Shown one piece after another: positions 47,613-59,208 of a DNA stretch of 62,000 nucleotides; position 1 is the stretch's first letter; every line of letters starts with the position of its first letter. The stretch lies in NCBI GenBank assembly GCA_009746045.1, contig RPFO01000154.1, forward strand, positions 4,751,137 through 4,813,136, written 5' to 3'. The position numbers were made by a program, and so were the translations under genes. The notes under the pieces were generated by a model. That model saw only the letters and a program-made list of their open reading frames with translations. It was not told the origin of the DNA and searched no databases. Source of the stretch: Mesostigma viride (taxonomy: Eukaryota; Streptophyta; Mesostigmatophyceae; Mesostigmatales; Mesostigmataceae).

Positions 47613-48295
47613 ATTAATTAATGGTGCGCAAGGATAGATGGCAAGTAGTGATGAAGGAGACCACCCCCAAGCCTGTGGGGGCTCCGCGTGTGACCAAGTA
47701 TGACATTCATAGCGATTCGGGCCGTGGTGCCCACAACCCTGTAACTAGGACCTAGATAGCTTATACCATCCATTCCATCCCATGTTCCCCTCCCACTGAG
47801 GACTTATGCTCACGTGACGCAGTCACGTGTCCATTAATTAATTAATTAATGGAGGCAGATCGGGTACGCAAGGATAGATGGCAAGTAGTGATGAAGGCCG
47901 GAGACCACCCCCAAGTCTGTGGGGGCTCCGCGTGTGACCGCGTATGGCATTCATAGCGATTCGGGCCGTGGTGCCCACAACCCTGTAACTAGGACCTACA
48001 TTGATTGATTGATTAACTAATTAATCTATTAATTAATATATTAATCAAATAGACACGTGACTGCGTCACGTGAGCATAAGTCCTCAGAGGGAGGGGAACA
48101 GGGGATGGAATGGATGGTGTAAGCTATCCCGCCATATAGCCGTGGTGCCCACAACCCTGTAACTAGGACCTAGATAGCTTACACCATCCATTCCATCCCA
48201 TGTTCCCCTCCCACTGAGGACTTATCAAGGAGACAACTTATATGCTCACGTGACGAAGTCACTTGTCTATTAATTAATTAATTAATCACGTGGAA
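47613..48295. repeat. Cluster of LINE family B 3' ends
   Basis: At least four copies sit side by side: 47622-47850 (+), 47851-48000 (+), about 48040-48140 (reverse) and 48140-48290 (+). Each ends in the CACGTGAC...GTCACGTG-type hairpin and a TTAA tract. The TTAA tracts lie between copies, as if each new copy entered the tail of an older one. Confidence 0.65.
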
Positions 48296-48732
48296 GGTTT
48301 GGCGGTAGACCGGTCTACTATCGTAGACAGGGTCTCGAAAATCAACCCCAAATTTTATTTTCAGTAGCGCAATTGACAGATCTCCGCGAGAGGATCCTGG
48401 ATCATACCTGAGATACCAAAAAGTCCATTTCCGAATTCCAGTTGGTCGAAAGTGTGGCTACAAGGAAGGTGAAGGTGCCTGTAAGCTGGATCCTTAGCAT
48501 CAAATGGGCGAAAGTCAAGACAAGCCAAGTAGGACATTTGGGGGTCCAATCTAAAGTTTAAGGTGCGCAATCGACAGATCTCGATGAGGACACTCAGAAT
48601 CTGAACATAGCATGCCAGGAACTGTCAATATTTGGGCGGCAGGGGTCGAAATCCAGTACTCCCAACGCAAAAAATTAATTAATTCGCCAAAATGTGCTTT
48701 TTTATTAGGGTAGACCGGTCTATCGCCAACCC
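48296..48732. mobile_element. MITE-like repeat with TAGACCGGTCTA ends
   Basis: The left end GGTTTGGCGGTAGACC (48296-) and right end (complement of GGGTTGGCGATAGACC, to 48732) form imperfect inverted repeats of about 23 bp. Each contains the palindrome GTAGACCGGTCTAC or a one-base variant. Inside, GACAGATCTC occurs twice in direct orientation (48375 and 48573). No target duplication is clear. It lies about 75 bp downstream of the copper ATPase stop and could be part of its 3' UTR. Confidence 0.55.
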
Positions 48733-48805
48733 TTTCATGTGGCAAGTGATTTGATTACGATGCATCACGGATAAATATACACAGGACCAGAGGACGAAAT
48801 CGCCA

Positions 48806-51800
48806 CTAGCTTGTTGTCGGCCGAGCCTGCGGTTTTTCTTCAATTGAATGGGTGCTTTTGAAAGGGCTTGGAGTTTGCAAGGGGTACTTGCTGCCATGCC
48901 GGTTTCGGATCAGGAGCGAGTTCAAGACGACGGACACGGAGCTGAAGGCCATCATGGCACCTGCAACGTGCAACAAAAAGCATATTATATCCAAGTTGGA
49001 ATGGGCGAACAGTCAGGATTGGGCATGCACAAGGAAAAGTCCCAAGCTGAATAAATGGCTTTCTGATTGGGACGCCCATCCAAAGGAGGGAATCAGACCT
49101 GGCACACCATCATCTCCGATAACTGTGTTGCAGGCCAACCACTACTTCATGGTATTACTAGGAGCAATAGTGGCACAATAATTCTGCATCCATGGCCAAC
49201 TGGCAAGTCAATGTACCATTACCCAAATGCCAACGGCCACTCCGCCTCCACCGACTCCATCACCGCCCAGCTCCGCGACATCGACCAGCGCCTCAAGGAT
49301 AATGCAATCGCTATCGAGGTCTTGCAGAACACAGCAGGCCTCACCGCCCAGGCAGTGAAGGACATTGCCGCCAAGCCCGCCCCGGCTGGCCTGGCCGGCG
49401 ATGCTCCTCCCATCACGACCTGGGCGGACATGCTTAAGCAACATACCACCTCCACCACCTCCGCCGTCGCAGCCCAGCTCCAGCGGCAGACGCTTGACCT
49501 CCGCGAGGAGGCCGAGCTCGCCAAGCGCAGCCTCAACGTCATTGTCAAGAATCTCAAGATGGAGGAAGGTGAGAATTCCGAGAAGCTTGCGCGTGCTTTT
49601 GAGAGAGAAATCCTTGATCGCATGGGCCTTACTGGTGAGATCGAGCTGGCCGCCCACCGCCTTCCCGCGCGCGGGGTAAGGCCGGGCCGCCCCCGCTCCT
49701 TCTCACCTTTAAGACCCCGGCGGACAAGATTTCTTTTCTCAGACGCCGCAAGCGGCTCGAGAAGACTCTCTTCACCCTTGACGACGACTTGACCCTGGCA
49801 CAGCAACAACGACGACGGGAGCTATGGCCGACCTACCTCCAGCTCCGGCAGACCAAGGCGGGCCAGCCGGTGTACTGGAAGGGGGCGGCCATCTACGTCG
49901 GCCACAAGCCCTGGCAAGCGACCCCCTCGACCACCGCGGCCCCAGCAACTCCCGCCCCAGCCTAGGGGAATACAGCAGTAGTGTAGAATAGTTAGACAGT
50001 GGCCTTGTACATGCCCGCCTACTACAGGCACTATACCAGCTGAGGCCTAGCCTTTTTAGTCATGTACATGTGTGCCTATGATGTGCCACACTCCAGACGA
50101 TGCCTAGCCTTATTTAGTAATGTTGTGCCCATGCAGGGAGTCACTCTCTGCTGAGAAGCCATGCCATAGCTCTTGTATAGCCATGATGATCTTCCCCCTC
50201 ACAGGCATGCTCCCCCCTTACCCGGGCATAGCGTGATAGACCATGAGGGTGCGGGTGCCCTGGTGCACCTAGAGCAAGTGTTGTTTACATTCCCACCCTT
50301 GCAGGAAGTAGCTTAGAATGTATTATAGGCTCATATGCCCCTTCTCAGGGCTATGTGCTACATATACTCCCAACGGAGTTATGTTCCTAATTAATTAATT
50401 AATTAACGGCCACTGATTAATGGCCCTAGGCCCGGGATGTACCTGCCACCGAGGGTGTCAGGGCGATCCCCGTCTGCGGCAGCAGCACGCCCGCCGCAAT
50501 GGGTATGCCGATCAGGTTGTAGACGAGGCCCCACGCGAGGTTCTGCTTGATTGTGTCCAGAGACACGCGCGCAAGCTCCAGCGCCTCCACCACCTGCGGG
50601 CGGCCACGGACAAGGGGGCGCCAGCATCCATGAGCATCGTGCACACCATTACTGATGCACACTTTGATCGGACTCGATACATATGCGTGATGGGATGCTT
50701 TCCGAGACGGGAGGCGCATGATGATTGCAGGACAAGAGGTGCAACTGGGGAGTGGAGGGCCCCGTGCGCACAGGGCCACGACAACGACCGACGATGTGTC
50801 CGCAACTGCCAACGTGTGCGTGCCTGGCGTGCGCTGATGAATGAGTATCAACCGACCTGCAGGCCATGGCAACATCTTCAACCATGTCAGTTGTCTCGTC
50901 GATATAGGTACCACTCAAAGACAGCAGGCCGAGGAACATGGGCATGAGTCATGCTAGTGACGCAGCAGCCGAGCGCAGCGCAGCGGTGAACATGCACGGC
51001 CACCCACATCCGCGAGGCCACCCTGCCAGGTGCCCCGCGAGGTGCAGCTCACGTGCACGATTGCGGCCCGACTGCTCAGCAAGCGTAGAGGCAACCACTG
51101 TTTAGAATAATACGCCAAGTCGTGCACTCGTGCATGAACGGATACTCGCCACCTGGCAACCACACGGATCGCCATCGCACGGCGGCCCACCCAAGCAGGG
51201 CACCCACCTGCGAGAGCCGGCCCCCCATGAGCACGAGTGATGAGGCCTCCCTGGCCGCATCGGTGCCCCCCTGCAGCGCCACGCCCACAGTGGCGGCGGC
51301 CAGGGCGGGGGCGTCGTTCACGCCATCTCCCACCTGGTGCGAGGGCAGGCACGCATGCGCCGATGAGGGCAGACGGCATGCGTCGGCACATGAGGGCGCG
51401 CAGGATTCAATACACGAGCACCTGTGAGAGCCAAGGGGAGCAGGTCACCAGGCAGGTGGCACGGGGAGCATGCGTGTGCTACGTCCCCAGGCGACGCGGT
51501 GGCAGGGTGTGGGCGGACTTAATCACACGCAGATATACCTAACCTTCGTAACGGGACCACCAAGAGGCACACACGAAACTTAGTGATGGAACCAACAAAA
51601 GGCACGCACCGACCTTTGTAATGGACAAACAAGGGGCGCGCACCAACCTGCATGGAACAAAAAAAGGTAAGCTAGCAAGCTACGCTCTCCATGGCGATGA
51701 CCCAGCGTGCGCTCCCTGGCGCACAGTCCCTGGGCCGACAGAGACAAGGGAGGGTAATGCCTACAGTTGCCACTAGGGGTAAAGGATAAGTAGACCGGAG

Positions 51801-54049
51801 AGCTACCAGCCAGGCACAGCAGCACGCGCCGTGGAGCTGCTCCTTGCTCGAGGACGCACTGACGAGGGCGCAGCGGAGCCACACCTTCAAGGCAGACGGC
51901 CGACCCAGTACACTGTCTATACCATCGGCAGCTCTGTTGTCTTGACCAGGACCACGGGTCAGCACACAATCGTAGATGCTGCCGTGGATGTGCCTATGGA
52001 CTGTGGAGTATGGACGCTACTGCGGACGCTATTTGGTAAACAGACGCAAACAAGGACCATGTTTGACTGCTGCAACAACATGTTGGCCAAACGCCCCATG
52101 TTTCCTGCTGCTCGCCCCCATACTGGTTCATTTCTACCACCCTCCCACCAGCTTCTCCAGGCCCATCCCCACAGCCCATGCCCGTACTTCGGCCCCGGGG
52201 CCAGCACTTATCCAATTGGCGAGTTCATCAACCGTAGGTGGCTAAAATTACCGTACTAAACCCTGCACAACTGCTGCCCACTCCATGCGATGGCAGCGCA
52301 TGTCGAGGACGATCATGCGCTTGTCGCTATCACCTGATCACCGGGCAGCCAACCTGTCAAAGGCCCATACCTACCATGGCATCCACCTATCACGGGCCCA
52401 CCAGGGTGGCGCGCACTGCCAGGCCACCCACCATCATGACCCGGTTGCCCGCCGCCCGCATGGCCGCCACGCGCGCGATCTTGTGCTCCGGCCGCATCTC
52501 CGCAAACACGTTGTTGTCAATGTCACCACCATCAACCACGCCGCCGCCCGTGGCCACCCTGCCAAGCCCCATTGCGTCGACCGCAGGATTTGACGACGAT
52601 GACAGGGGGATGCCCAGCTGCCTGGCTGCGGACGCCACAGGCCCCGCGTGGTCGCCCGACATGACCATGCATCTCACGCCCATGTCGCGCAGCCGCGCCA
52701 GCGTGGCTGCCGCGTCCTCGCGCACATCGTCGCGCAGGCATATCGCGCCCACCACGCCCATCCCCTGCACGCTAACAAACACGACCGTCCCGTTGATGGT
52801 CTTCTCCTCGCTGCCCAGCTGGCCGCGGATGGAGGCCAGAAGAGAGGACGACATGGCTCCTGCATCGCCATGGCTCGTCCCTGTGATGGCGTCTGCGCCA
52901 CCATCGGCGGCGGCACCCCCCCGCGTCTGCTCGCACACCCACTCGAGCTGACCCACCGCGACCACCGCACCGTCAACCATCGCGCGCGCGCCGCAACCTG
53001 GCTGGGTGAAACCAGAGGAGGCGCAGCCGGCATCCGGCACACAGCCCTCGGCGCGCGCGGCGGCCACCAGCGCCGTGGCCACCGGGTGCTGACTCAGCCC
53101 CTCCACCGCCGCCACCCAGCGGAGCAATGTGCGGCGGTCGATACCTGGCGCGGTGGCGACCACGTGGATGCTGGGCCGGCCCTATAGACACAAGGGGAGG
53201 CAGCAAGTGGGGGGGAGGGGAGGCAACAAGGGGGGGGAGGGGAGGCAACGAGGGGGGGAGGCAGCGAGGGGGAGGGAAGGGGGGAGGACATAGGCAGGCA
53301 GGGGGAGGTAAGGAAGACAGCAATTGACCAGATGATTGGGAAGAGTCCACGAGCCAGAGCCGGTCAGAGAGCGAGCGAGCGTCCCGCGAGGAAGGACTTG
53401 AGGCCAACTGACTTTCATTGGCACCACTGTGTGGCTGCGACAGAGTGAGCCACGACGGAGGGGGTAGAAGGGACCCAGGAGACAACATACCGCGTGAGGG
53501 ATGCCGCGGGATGCCCGCTCGTGCGCCTACCATGCATGACAGGGGTGCCTTGCACACGCATCGAATTGTGTGGCGCTTCCCCCCACATCATTCATCCATG
53601 CCTTGGCTCCGTACTGCCCACAGGGAACCCAACCCCAGGAAGGGGGGCCGTGCAGTGGTGATGGGAACAGATGGTGACAAGTAGAATATGGCAACGAATA
53701 GTGACAAATATAGTACGGCAACAAACGGTGATAAATACAATATGGACACAGATTGCGACAACCAGCCAGCCAGTGAGCGCAGACGCATTGTGAGGGCAGC
53801 CGCAGGATGCGTGTAACACAAACGGCGGGCCACAAGGGGCGAGCCACACGTGCACGAGAACAGGGTGCGTGGGGCGTGCCCAGACTCACACAACCATCCG
53901 GCGCCCTAATGCCCGCATGGCGGCCGCAAAAAAAGAAAAGATGTGTCGTCCATCGCCGCCGGTGGCCAGATGTGGGCCTTATGGCTGCGCTACTGGGCTT
54001 CCTACCATCGTTTGAGTCATGCTGCGACATGCATGCCCACGTCTGCCAG

Positions 54050-54087
<38 letters not shown>

Positions 54088-57000
54088 TGGCCCTACAAAT
54101 CTCCAGAATGCATGCGGCTGCTGGTAATTACGAAATCCCTATCCACATGCTGAACGGTGCATTCTGCCTGGCATCTTGCGCATTCCCCCCCCCCCCTTCC
54201 CTTGCCTACTGGCTACACAACGTTGGCTGCGACGCACCCTGGCACCTGCACCCGTCCCTTTGGTTCCCCTGAATTCCCATTAATTAATTAATGAATTAAA
54301 CTCGTGCTCCCGTTGGGAAGTCACGGAGCACCGAAGTGCTTTTAATCCCTGTGTGTGCACAACACTGACTTCCCATCCCACGCCCTGTAGAAGACAACTG
54401 GCCCAAAGATGCCTTATGGGCAAGGTCCCCTCCCCACCCCCCTCTATCCTACCTGCGTGAGCGTGCCCGTCTTGTCAAACACCGCCACGTCCACCGAGGC
54501 GACGCGCTCCACGACGTCGCCCCCTCGGAAGAGCAGCCCTCGCGCGGCCCCCACGGAGGTGCCCACCAGGACCGCGGTGGGCGTCGCCAGGCCGAGCGCG
54601 CAGGGGCACGAGACGACCAGCACGTCGATGGCCAGCTTGAGCGAGAGGAGCAAGGGGGAGCCGTCCTCGCCCGCAATCTCCGAGAGGAGCACCTGGGGGT
54701 ACCAGGCGCTGCCCAGGGTGTACCAGAAGGCGAACGTGGCGGCAGACAGCCCCATCACGGTGAAGACAAAGGGTCCGCTCACCGCGTCTGCCAGCCGCTG
54801 GACCGGGGCCTCCCGCGACTGGGCCTCCTCCACCATGCTGCAGGGGTGTGTGGGTAGGGAGGAGGAAGGTGGCGGGGGGAGAGGGGGGGGAGGTGATGGG
54901 GTCAGCAAAGAGGGCCAGATGCAGGCACATAGAGAGGCAGCTGAGGTAGTTTTTGGTCTCTCTTGTTGAGGGTAGATTGGGGGATGGGGAGGGGCTATGG
55001 GGCGTAGGGACATGGTGAAAAGATCTGTATGATTTGCCTGCCATGCCTTGCCCCAGCAATCAGTGGTCACTGTCACCAGCACTGGTTGTGTCCATTCTTC
55101 CCGGTAGGACGTCCAGCAATTCGGTAGGATCAGGAAACTCATGGGGTGAGCAAGTGCAGTAGATGATAGTGATGGATGGCTCTACCCATGGATCGCGAAA
55201 CCAAAGGATGAAACAGATCCCTGTGTGCGTTCACCAAGGGATGGCCGCCACGTCACACCCCAAATCCCCACCAGCTTCTTGCAGTCCCTGAGTTTGGGCC
55301 GGTTCATGGACAGCTGGTGAAGGACCGTGATGGCCGACGCCAATGGTAGACGCCACACGGGGCACTCTCCATGGCATGCACACACACAGCGCCGCACCTG
55401 CATCACACGGGCCCCCAGTGCCCCACAGGAGCCCACCGCAGTACCCTACTAAACTAACCTATGGCCCTACACAACAGCTAGTAGTTGGACCTTCGTATGG
55501 AGATATACTACATCCGGTAGTTGGACCAGCCTATGGTAGTACACTGCCAATAGAGCGATGGACCACCCTGTTCAAGCGCACACGCACCGCGTGATGCTCA
55601 TGACCTTGCTGGCGTCGCCTGTGGCCGTCGTCTCCACCAGGAGAGGAACCTGGCGCACGCAGCAACAAGAAGGGGGGGGGAAGGGGCGGGGGGCGGGGGG
55701 GGGGGGGGGGGGGTCGTCAGCCAAGGGATGCAGCGCCACGTAGGCAGCCGCATGTGCGGTGGCAGCGTGGGGAAGGGCATGGAGCCAGGGAGTGCAGGCT
55801 AAGAGGGGGAAAGGGAGGGGAGGGAGGGGCTGGAGGGCACTGCGATGCAAACCACGCAAACAGGCAGAGGTTTCACACATGGTATGTCTCCTTTTGCAAA
55901 CGTCCTTACAACCCCGTGTCTGGCACAATCTTCCAGTGCCAGCTCGGCACCACAAAGCACAGCGTGCCCCCCCATGCACGCCACATGGCACGCCCCATGG
56001 TCTGGACCCCCCTCCGCCCCCCTCACCTCCCAGTTGACCGTCCCGGCAGATACGGCGCTGCCACGTGGCTTGAACACGGGCAGCGACTCGCCCGTCAGCA
56101 TGGCCTCGTCCACGGAGCTACCGGCGGAGAGCACGGTGCCATCGACGGGGATAGCCTCACCCGGCAGCACCTGCACGACGTCACCCACGCGGATGTGCTC
56201 GGTGGGCACCGCCATGGTGGCCACGCCGCTGCTGCCGTCGACGTCACCGCCCGCGCCCTTGCTGGCATCTGCCCCCTTGCTGGTGCCGGGTGCCAGATCG
56301 GAGACCACCAGGCGTGAGGTGCGGGGCACGATACCTGCGATCGCCTCCACGTCCGCGATCGCGCGCGCACGTGCGCGCTCCTCCAGCGTCTTGCCTAGCA
56401 GCACAAAGCCGAGCAGCATGACCGGCTCGTCAAAGAACATGGACTCGCCCCACCCGAGCTCGGGCATGGCGACGGAGAGCGCGGAGAGGGCAAATGCGGC
56501 GGCGGCGCCCATGCCGACGAGCGAATTCATGTTGGGGGAGCCGCGCGAGAGGGCGCGCACGCCGTCCACCATGAGGTCGCGTCCGGGTCCCAACAGGGCG
56601 CCCGCGCAGAGCAGCCCCTGCAGCAGGGGGTTGCCCAGAAGGGTGAGCACGGGGCCGTGCGCGTACTGGTGCAGGCCCAGGTGGTGCAGGTGGTGGCCCA
56701 GGTGGCCCGCGCAGCACACGGCGACCAGCACCCATGCGGACGCGAGGCGGATGTTGTTGTCCTTCATCGCCTGCGCGCGTCGCTCGCCGGCCGCCTTGGC
56801 AAATATGCTGGCCATGGACGCGTCGTTTTGACGAGAGGAGGTGGGGAAGCCCTTGCCGCTGAGCATGGTGGATAACTCCTCCGCGACCTGATTGGGCTTG
56901 GACGATGGGGGCTCGCGGGCGCCGTGACGGATGACGACCGCCGCGGTGTTGGTCAACAGGTTGACGGCAGCAGACTCCACCCGTGGATCCGCGCTCAGCA

Positions 57001-57370
57001 TGCGCTTGACGGCTGCGGAGCATCCCCCGCACTTCATGCCCTCTACGTTCAGCAAAATCACGTCCGACTTTCCGGGCGCCGGCGAAGGTGGGGCGGACGC
57101 CGGCCGGGTTGAGATGGTTGACACGGCGAGGACCGGGGTTGGGCGCGAGCTTGGAGGACCAATTCTCGCAATTCCTGGATAGATGAAAGGACCAGGTATT
57201 CTAACCGGCCCCATCATGGCCGACAACCTTCGCATTTGCGTGGGAATCGCCGTCGGCCTACCAAAGGAACGGTGCGACCGTGCCACGGAACACATGGCCA
57301 GGGCGGAGCTAAAGGCCGGCTTTACCTGCCTTGCCATGCTGGCGTTGATGCCCCCGGCCATGGCTCCCAT
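48806..57370 (-). CDS. PAA: Plastid-type P1B copper-transporting ATPase (PAA/HMA6-HMA8 type)
   Basis: Exons, 5' to 3': 57370-56027, 55649-55588, 54837-54453, 53181-52432, 51333-51208, 50593-50443, 48960-48806. All are GT-AG with matching phases, totalling 991 codons including stop; Arabidopsis PAA1 has 949 aa. Order of parts: a transit-peptide-like basic N-terminus (about 1-95) and one heavy-metal-associated domain with GMKCGGC. Membrane segments lead to the actuator domain with MLTGES. In the ion channel, [10 protein letters not shown] marks P1B copper pumps. Then come DKTGTLT with the phosphorylated Asp, SQHP of the nucleotide domain, [10 protein letters not shown] of the hinge, and last helices with [13 protein letters not shown] and [15 protein letters not shown]. 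The enzyme uses ATP to move Cu+ into the stroma (PAA1) or thylakoid lumen (PAA2); I cannot say which subtype this is. The last intron carries a half-LINE. ATG 57370 is the first in frame; later Met codons (57334, 57292) are possible. Confidence 0.95.
49200..50400 (+). mobile_element. Half-LINE copy in the last intron of the copper ATPase gene
   Basis: In the intron 48961-50442, antisense to the host gene, 49235-49965 encodes an ORF1-type protein. It has the coiled-coil part ([20 protein letters not shown]), the C-terminal [13 protein letters not shown] block, and one frameshift near 49670. The 3' UTR (49966-50345), terminal motif (50346-50388) and (TTAA)n follow. It is 5'-truncated compared with the copy at 36.2 kb. 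Confidence 0.8.
51334..52431 (-). other. Intron 4 of the copper ATPase gene (1.1 kb)
   Basis: No coding or repeat feature was recognised in this intron. It splits the hinge motif: the Met-Met before it and VGDGVND after it join across the junction. Confidence 0.7.
53200..53310. repeat. G-rich GGGGAGGCA minisatellite in an ATPase intron
   Basis: About ten loose repeats of a G3-7A(G)GCAAC/GAG unit give many G-runs on the plus strand, with G-quadruplex potential. On the transcribed RNA of the minus-strand gene this is C-rich. Confidence 0.7.
54053..54360. repeat. (CA)n microsatellite and LINE family C tail
   Basis: 54053-54085 is a CA repeat. 54285-54360 is a reverse-oriented family C terminal motif: a TTAA tract, then CGTGCTCCCGTTGGGAAG and AGCACCGAAGTGCTTTTAAT. 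Both lie in ATPase intron 3. Confidence 0.7.
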
Positions 57371-57639
57371 GCTTTCGATGCCCGGAAGATTACCGCTTCA
57401 GCGGTCACCTTGCCTGACCCGCATTCCCAGAGAGCTTGCCGGCCATGCCCAAATGCCCCGTATTACAGAACGCTCTGCCAGCAATTCTGTACGTAAATTA
57501 TCTTCTCCGCCTGATGCTCGGGCTGGGTGCGCTGTGTTGCGACCAAGTGGCACCTCGGGAGCCGCAGCGCTCGGCTTGTTAGATAGAAATTTTCCGGGTA
57601 AATCCTGGGTAAAGGGGTGTTTTTATTTTAACACTCCGT

Positions 57640-57685
57640 CTGTTATTACGGGCGTGGCCCGTAATACGGGTGTCACCCGTAATGA
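57640..57685. promoter_or_regulatory. Pair of CCCGTAAT palindromes upstream of the copper ATPase
   Basis: ATTACGGG-CGTGG-CCCGTAAT (57645-57665) is directly followed by TACGGGT-GTC-ACCCGTA (57665-57681). They lie about 280 bp upstream of the start codon at 57370 on the gene's 5' side. They could be factor sites, or the edge of a mobile element. No copper-response function can be claimed from sequence. Confidence 0.3.
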
Positions 57686-57764
57686 AGGCTTGTACTGACA
57701 TCATTGGTGGCTACTAACTACCCACTAGTCAAAGTTCAGATTTTATTGGATAGGATGAAAGCTA

Positions 57765-58212
57765 ACGTCAATGACACCGCCCTTGGTCTGGCCGGCCCCC
57801 AGCGGCTCGGCCAACCAGGGCGGCATATCTTGACCTGGCCTGGCCCCAAGGACATTCCCAGGAAGCTAGGTAAACCTGCCATGAACTACATCCAGATGTT
57901 GCTGGCCGACCTCGTGGTCCCAGCTCAGTTTGAGCACCGCATCCACTCCCTCTCCGGCCCTTCTTTGGATTGCCATGCAGAACAAGAAGAGGTGGCAGAA
58001 GATTGTCCGTCCAAGCTCACACGCCAGCCCCTGTGGGCAAGCCACCCCCCCCCAAGAGGAAGGGGCGTTTTGCTGAGTAGAGTAGTTAGGATTTTCTAGA
58101 CTAGATAGCTTAGAGTTAGGTTAGTTCGATTACGCGGCTTCTCCCACCTCCACCCATCCAACATGGAATATGTGCTACATAGTGACCTCCCAACGGAGGC
58201 ATGTTATAATAA
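57765..58212 (+). pseudogene. LINE family A 3' fragment
   Basis: 57770-57950 encodes the family A ORF2 C-terminus (LGLAGPQRLGQPGRHILTWP and FEHRIHSLS) and is then frameshifted. The 3' UTR ends in the terminal motif (58165-58205) and an AT tail. It is nearly identical in places to the copies at 1.4 and 38.5 kb. Confidence 0.8.
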
Positions 58213-59204
58213 TGTTTTTAATAATTTACCATTGGACCCCCTGGAATTTGGCTGGACCCTACACAAGGGGATATCTAGGATCGGCAAATGTCTTTTTTAC
58301 GAGTACACGGCAGAATGGGGTTATGACATTTTACTGCACGAGAACCATAAGCTCCACCTTGGACGTTCCCGATGGGGCATTCAATGGCCAGTGTTGCGGG
58401 CCCGACCCTTGGAACGGGCGCAACAATGGAATAAATTTTATGTATTTTGGCTTGTTGTCATAGTCCGTAGGACTTTGGGACTCATTGCGGGACTTTATTT
58501 GGGAATTGTCCCTTGGTCAGGACTTTTGTATGGAACTAGTGTCACCCGCTGGCTTCGCCCAGCCCAAAACAGGGTCCCTTTTTTTGGCAGTACTTCGCCC
58601 CGCTGCCCGCTCCCCGCAGCCCGCAGCCCGCTGCCCGTTGCCCGCTGCCCGCTGCCCGCTGCCCGCTGCCCGCTGCCCGCTAGAATAGTACGGTGCTCGC
58701 TTCGCTCGCGGATTGGTGGTAAGTGATTCCGGTTGTTTTGGATTGGCGGGGTACTCCGCGATGCCTTGGATAGTGCGGGATTGCGTTAGGTTGCTAAATT
58801 AATAAATAGGATTATGATAGTTTGTGTGATTCGGACCAGTTATTTTGGGCCTAGGTTGAGATATGCGATCTTCTAGGGGCCGGTGCAGTCGCGCCGCGCT
58901 GCGTACTTTATAGCTGGTTGAGATATTGTACTCATGCGTGGATTCTGTAGCCTGGCGAGGGTCGATGTCGACCCGAGGATCTTGTGTGGACTGCATGCTT
59001 CGGAATTCCTGGAAGGTCGGCGCCATGTCGGCGCCACTTGCCAGCTTGGTGGCAGACCTAGGTGAAACTGGTCCGAGGACGAGAGTCTCGTCCTCTTGGT
59101 TCGGAATAAAATGAGTGTGTTATCACCTGTCTGAACCTGGGGCATAATTCCAACTGCATTTGGTAGCTCTATCCTAAATGTAGGTTGTGTAGATTAATGC
59201 AATA
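58213..59204. repeat. Unassigned sequence with a GCTGCCC minisatellite
   Basis: 58601-58681 holds about eleven loose copies of the 7-bp unit GCTGCCC. The open frame at 58163-58726 crosses a LINE end and the minisatellite and is unlikely to be a gene. Its middle part contains a hydrophobic stretch (FWLVVIVRRTLGLIAGLYLG) without family match. Nothing else is recognised up to 59204. Confidence 0.5.
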
Positions 59205-59208
59205 TTAA

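Noticed and set aside
58163-58726. A 187-codon plus-strand ORF
   Set aside because: It starts inside a LINE 3' end and finishes in a 7-bp minisatellite. No family match or splice support was seen.
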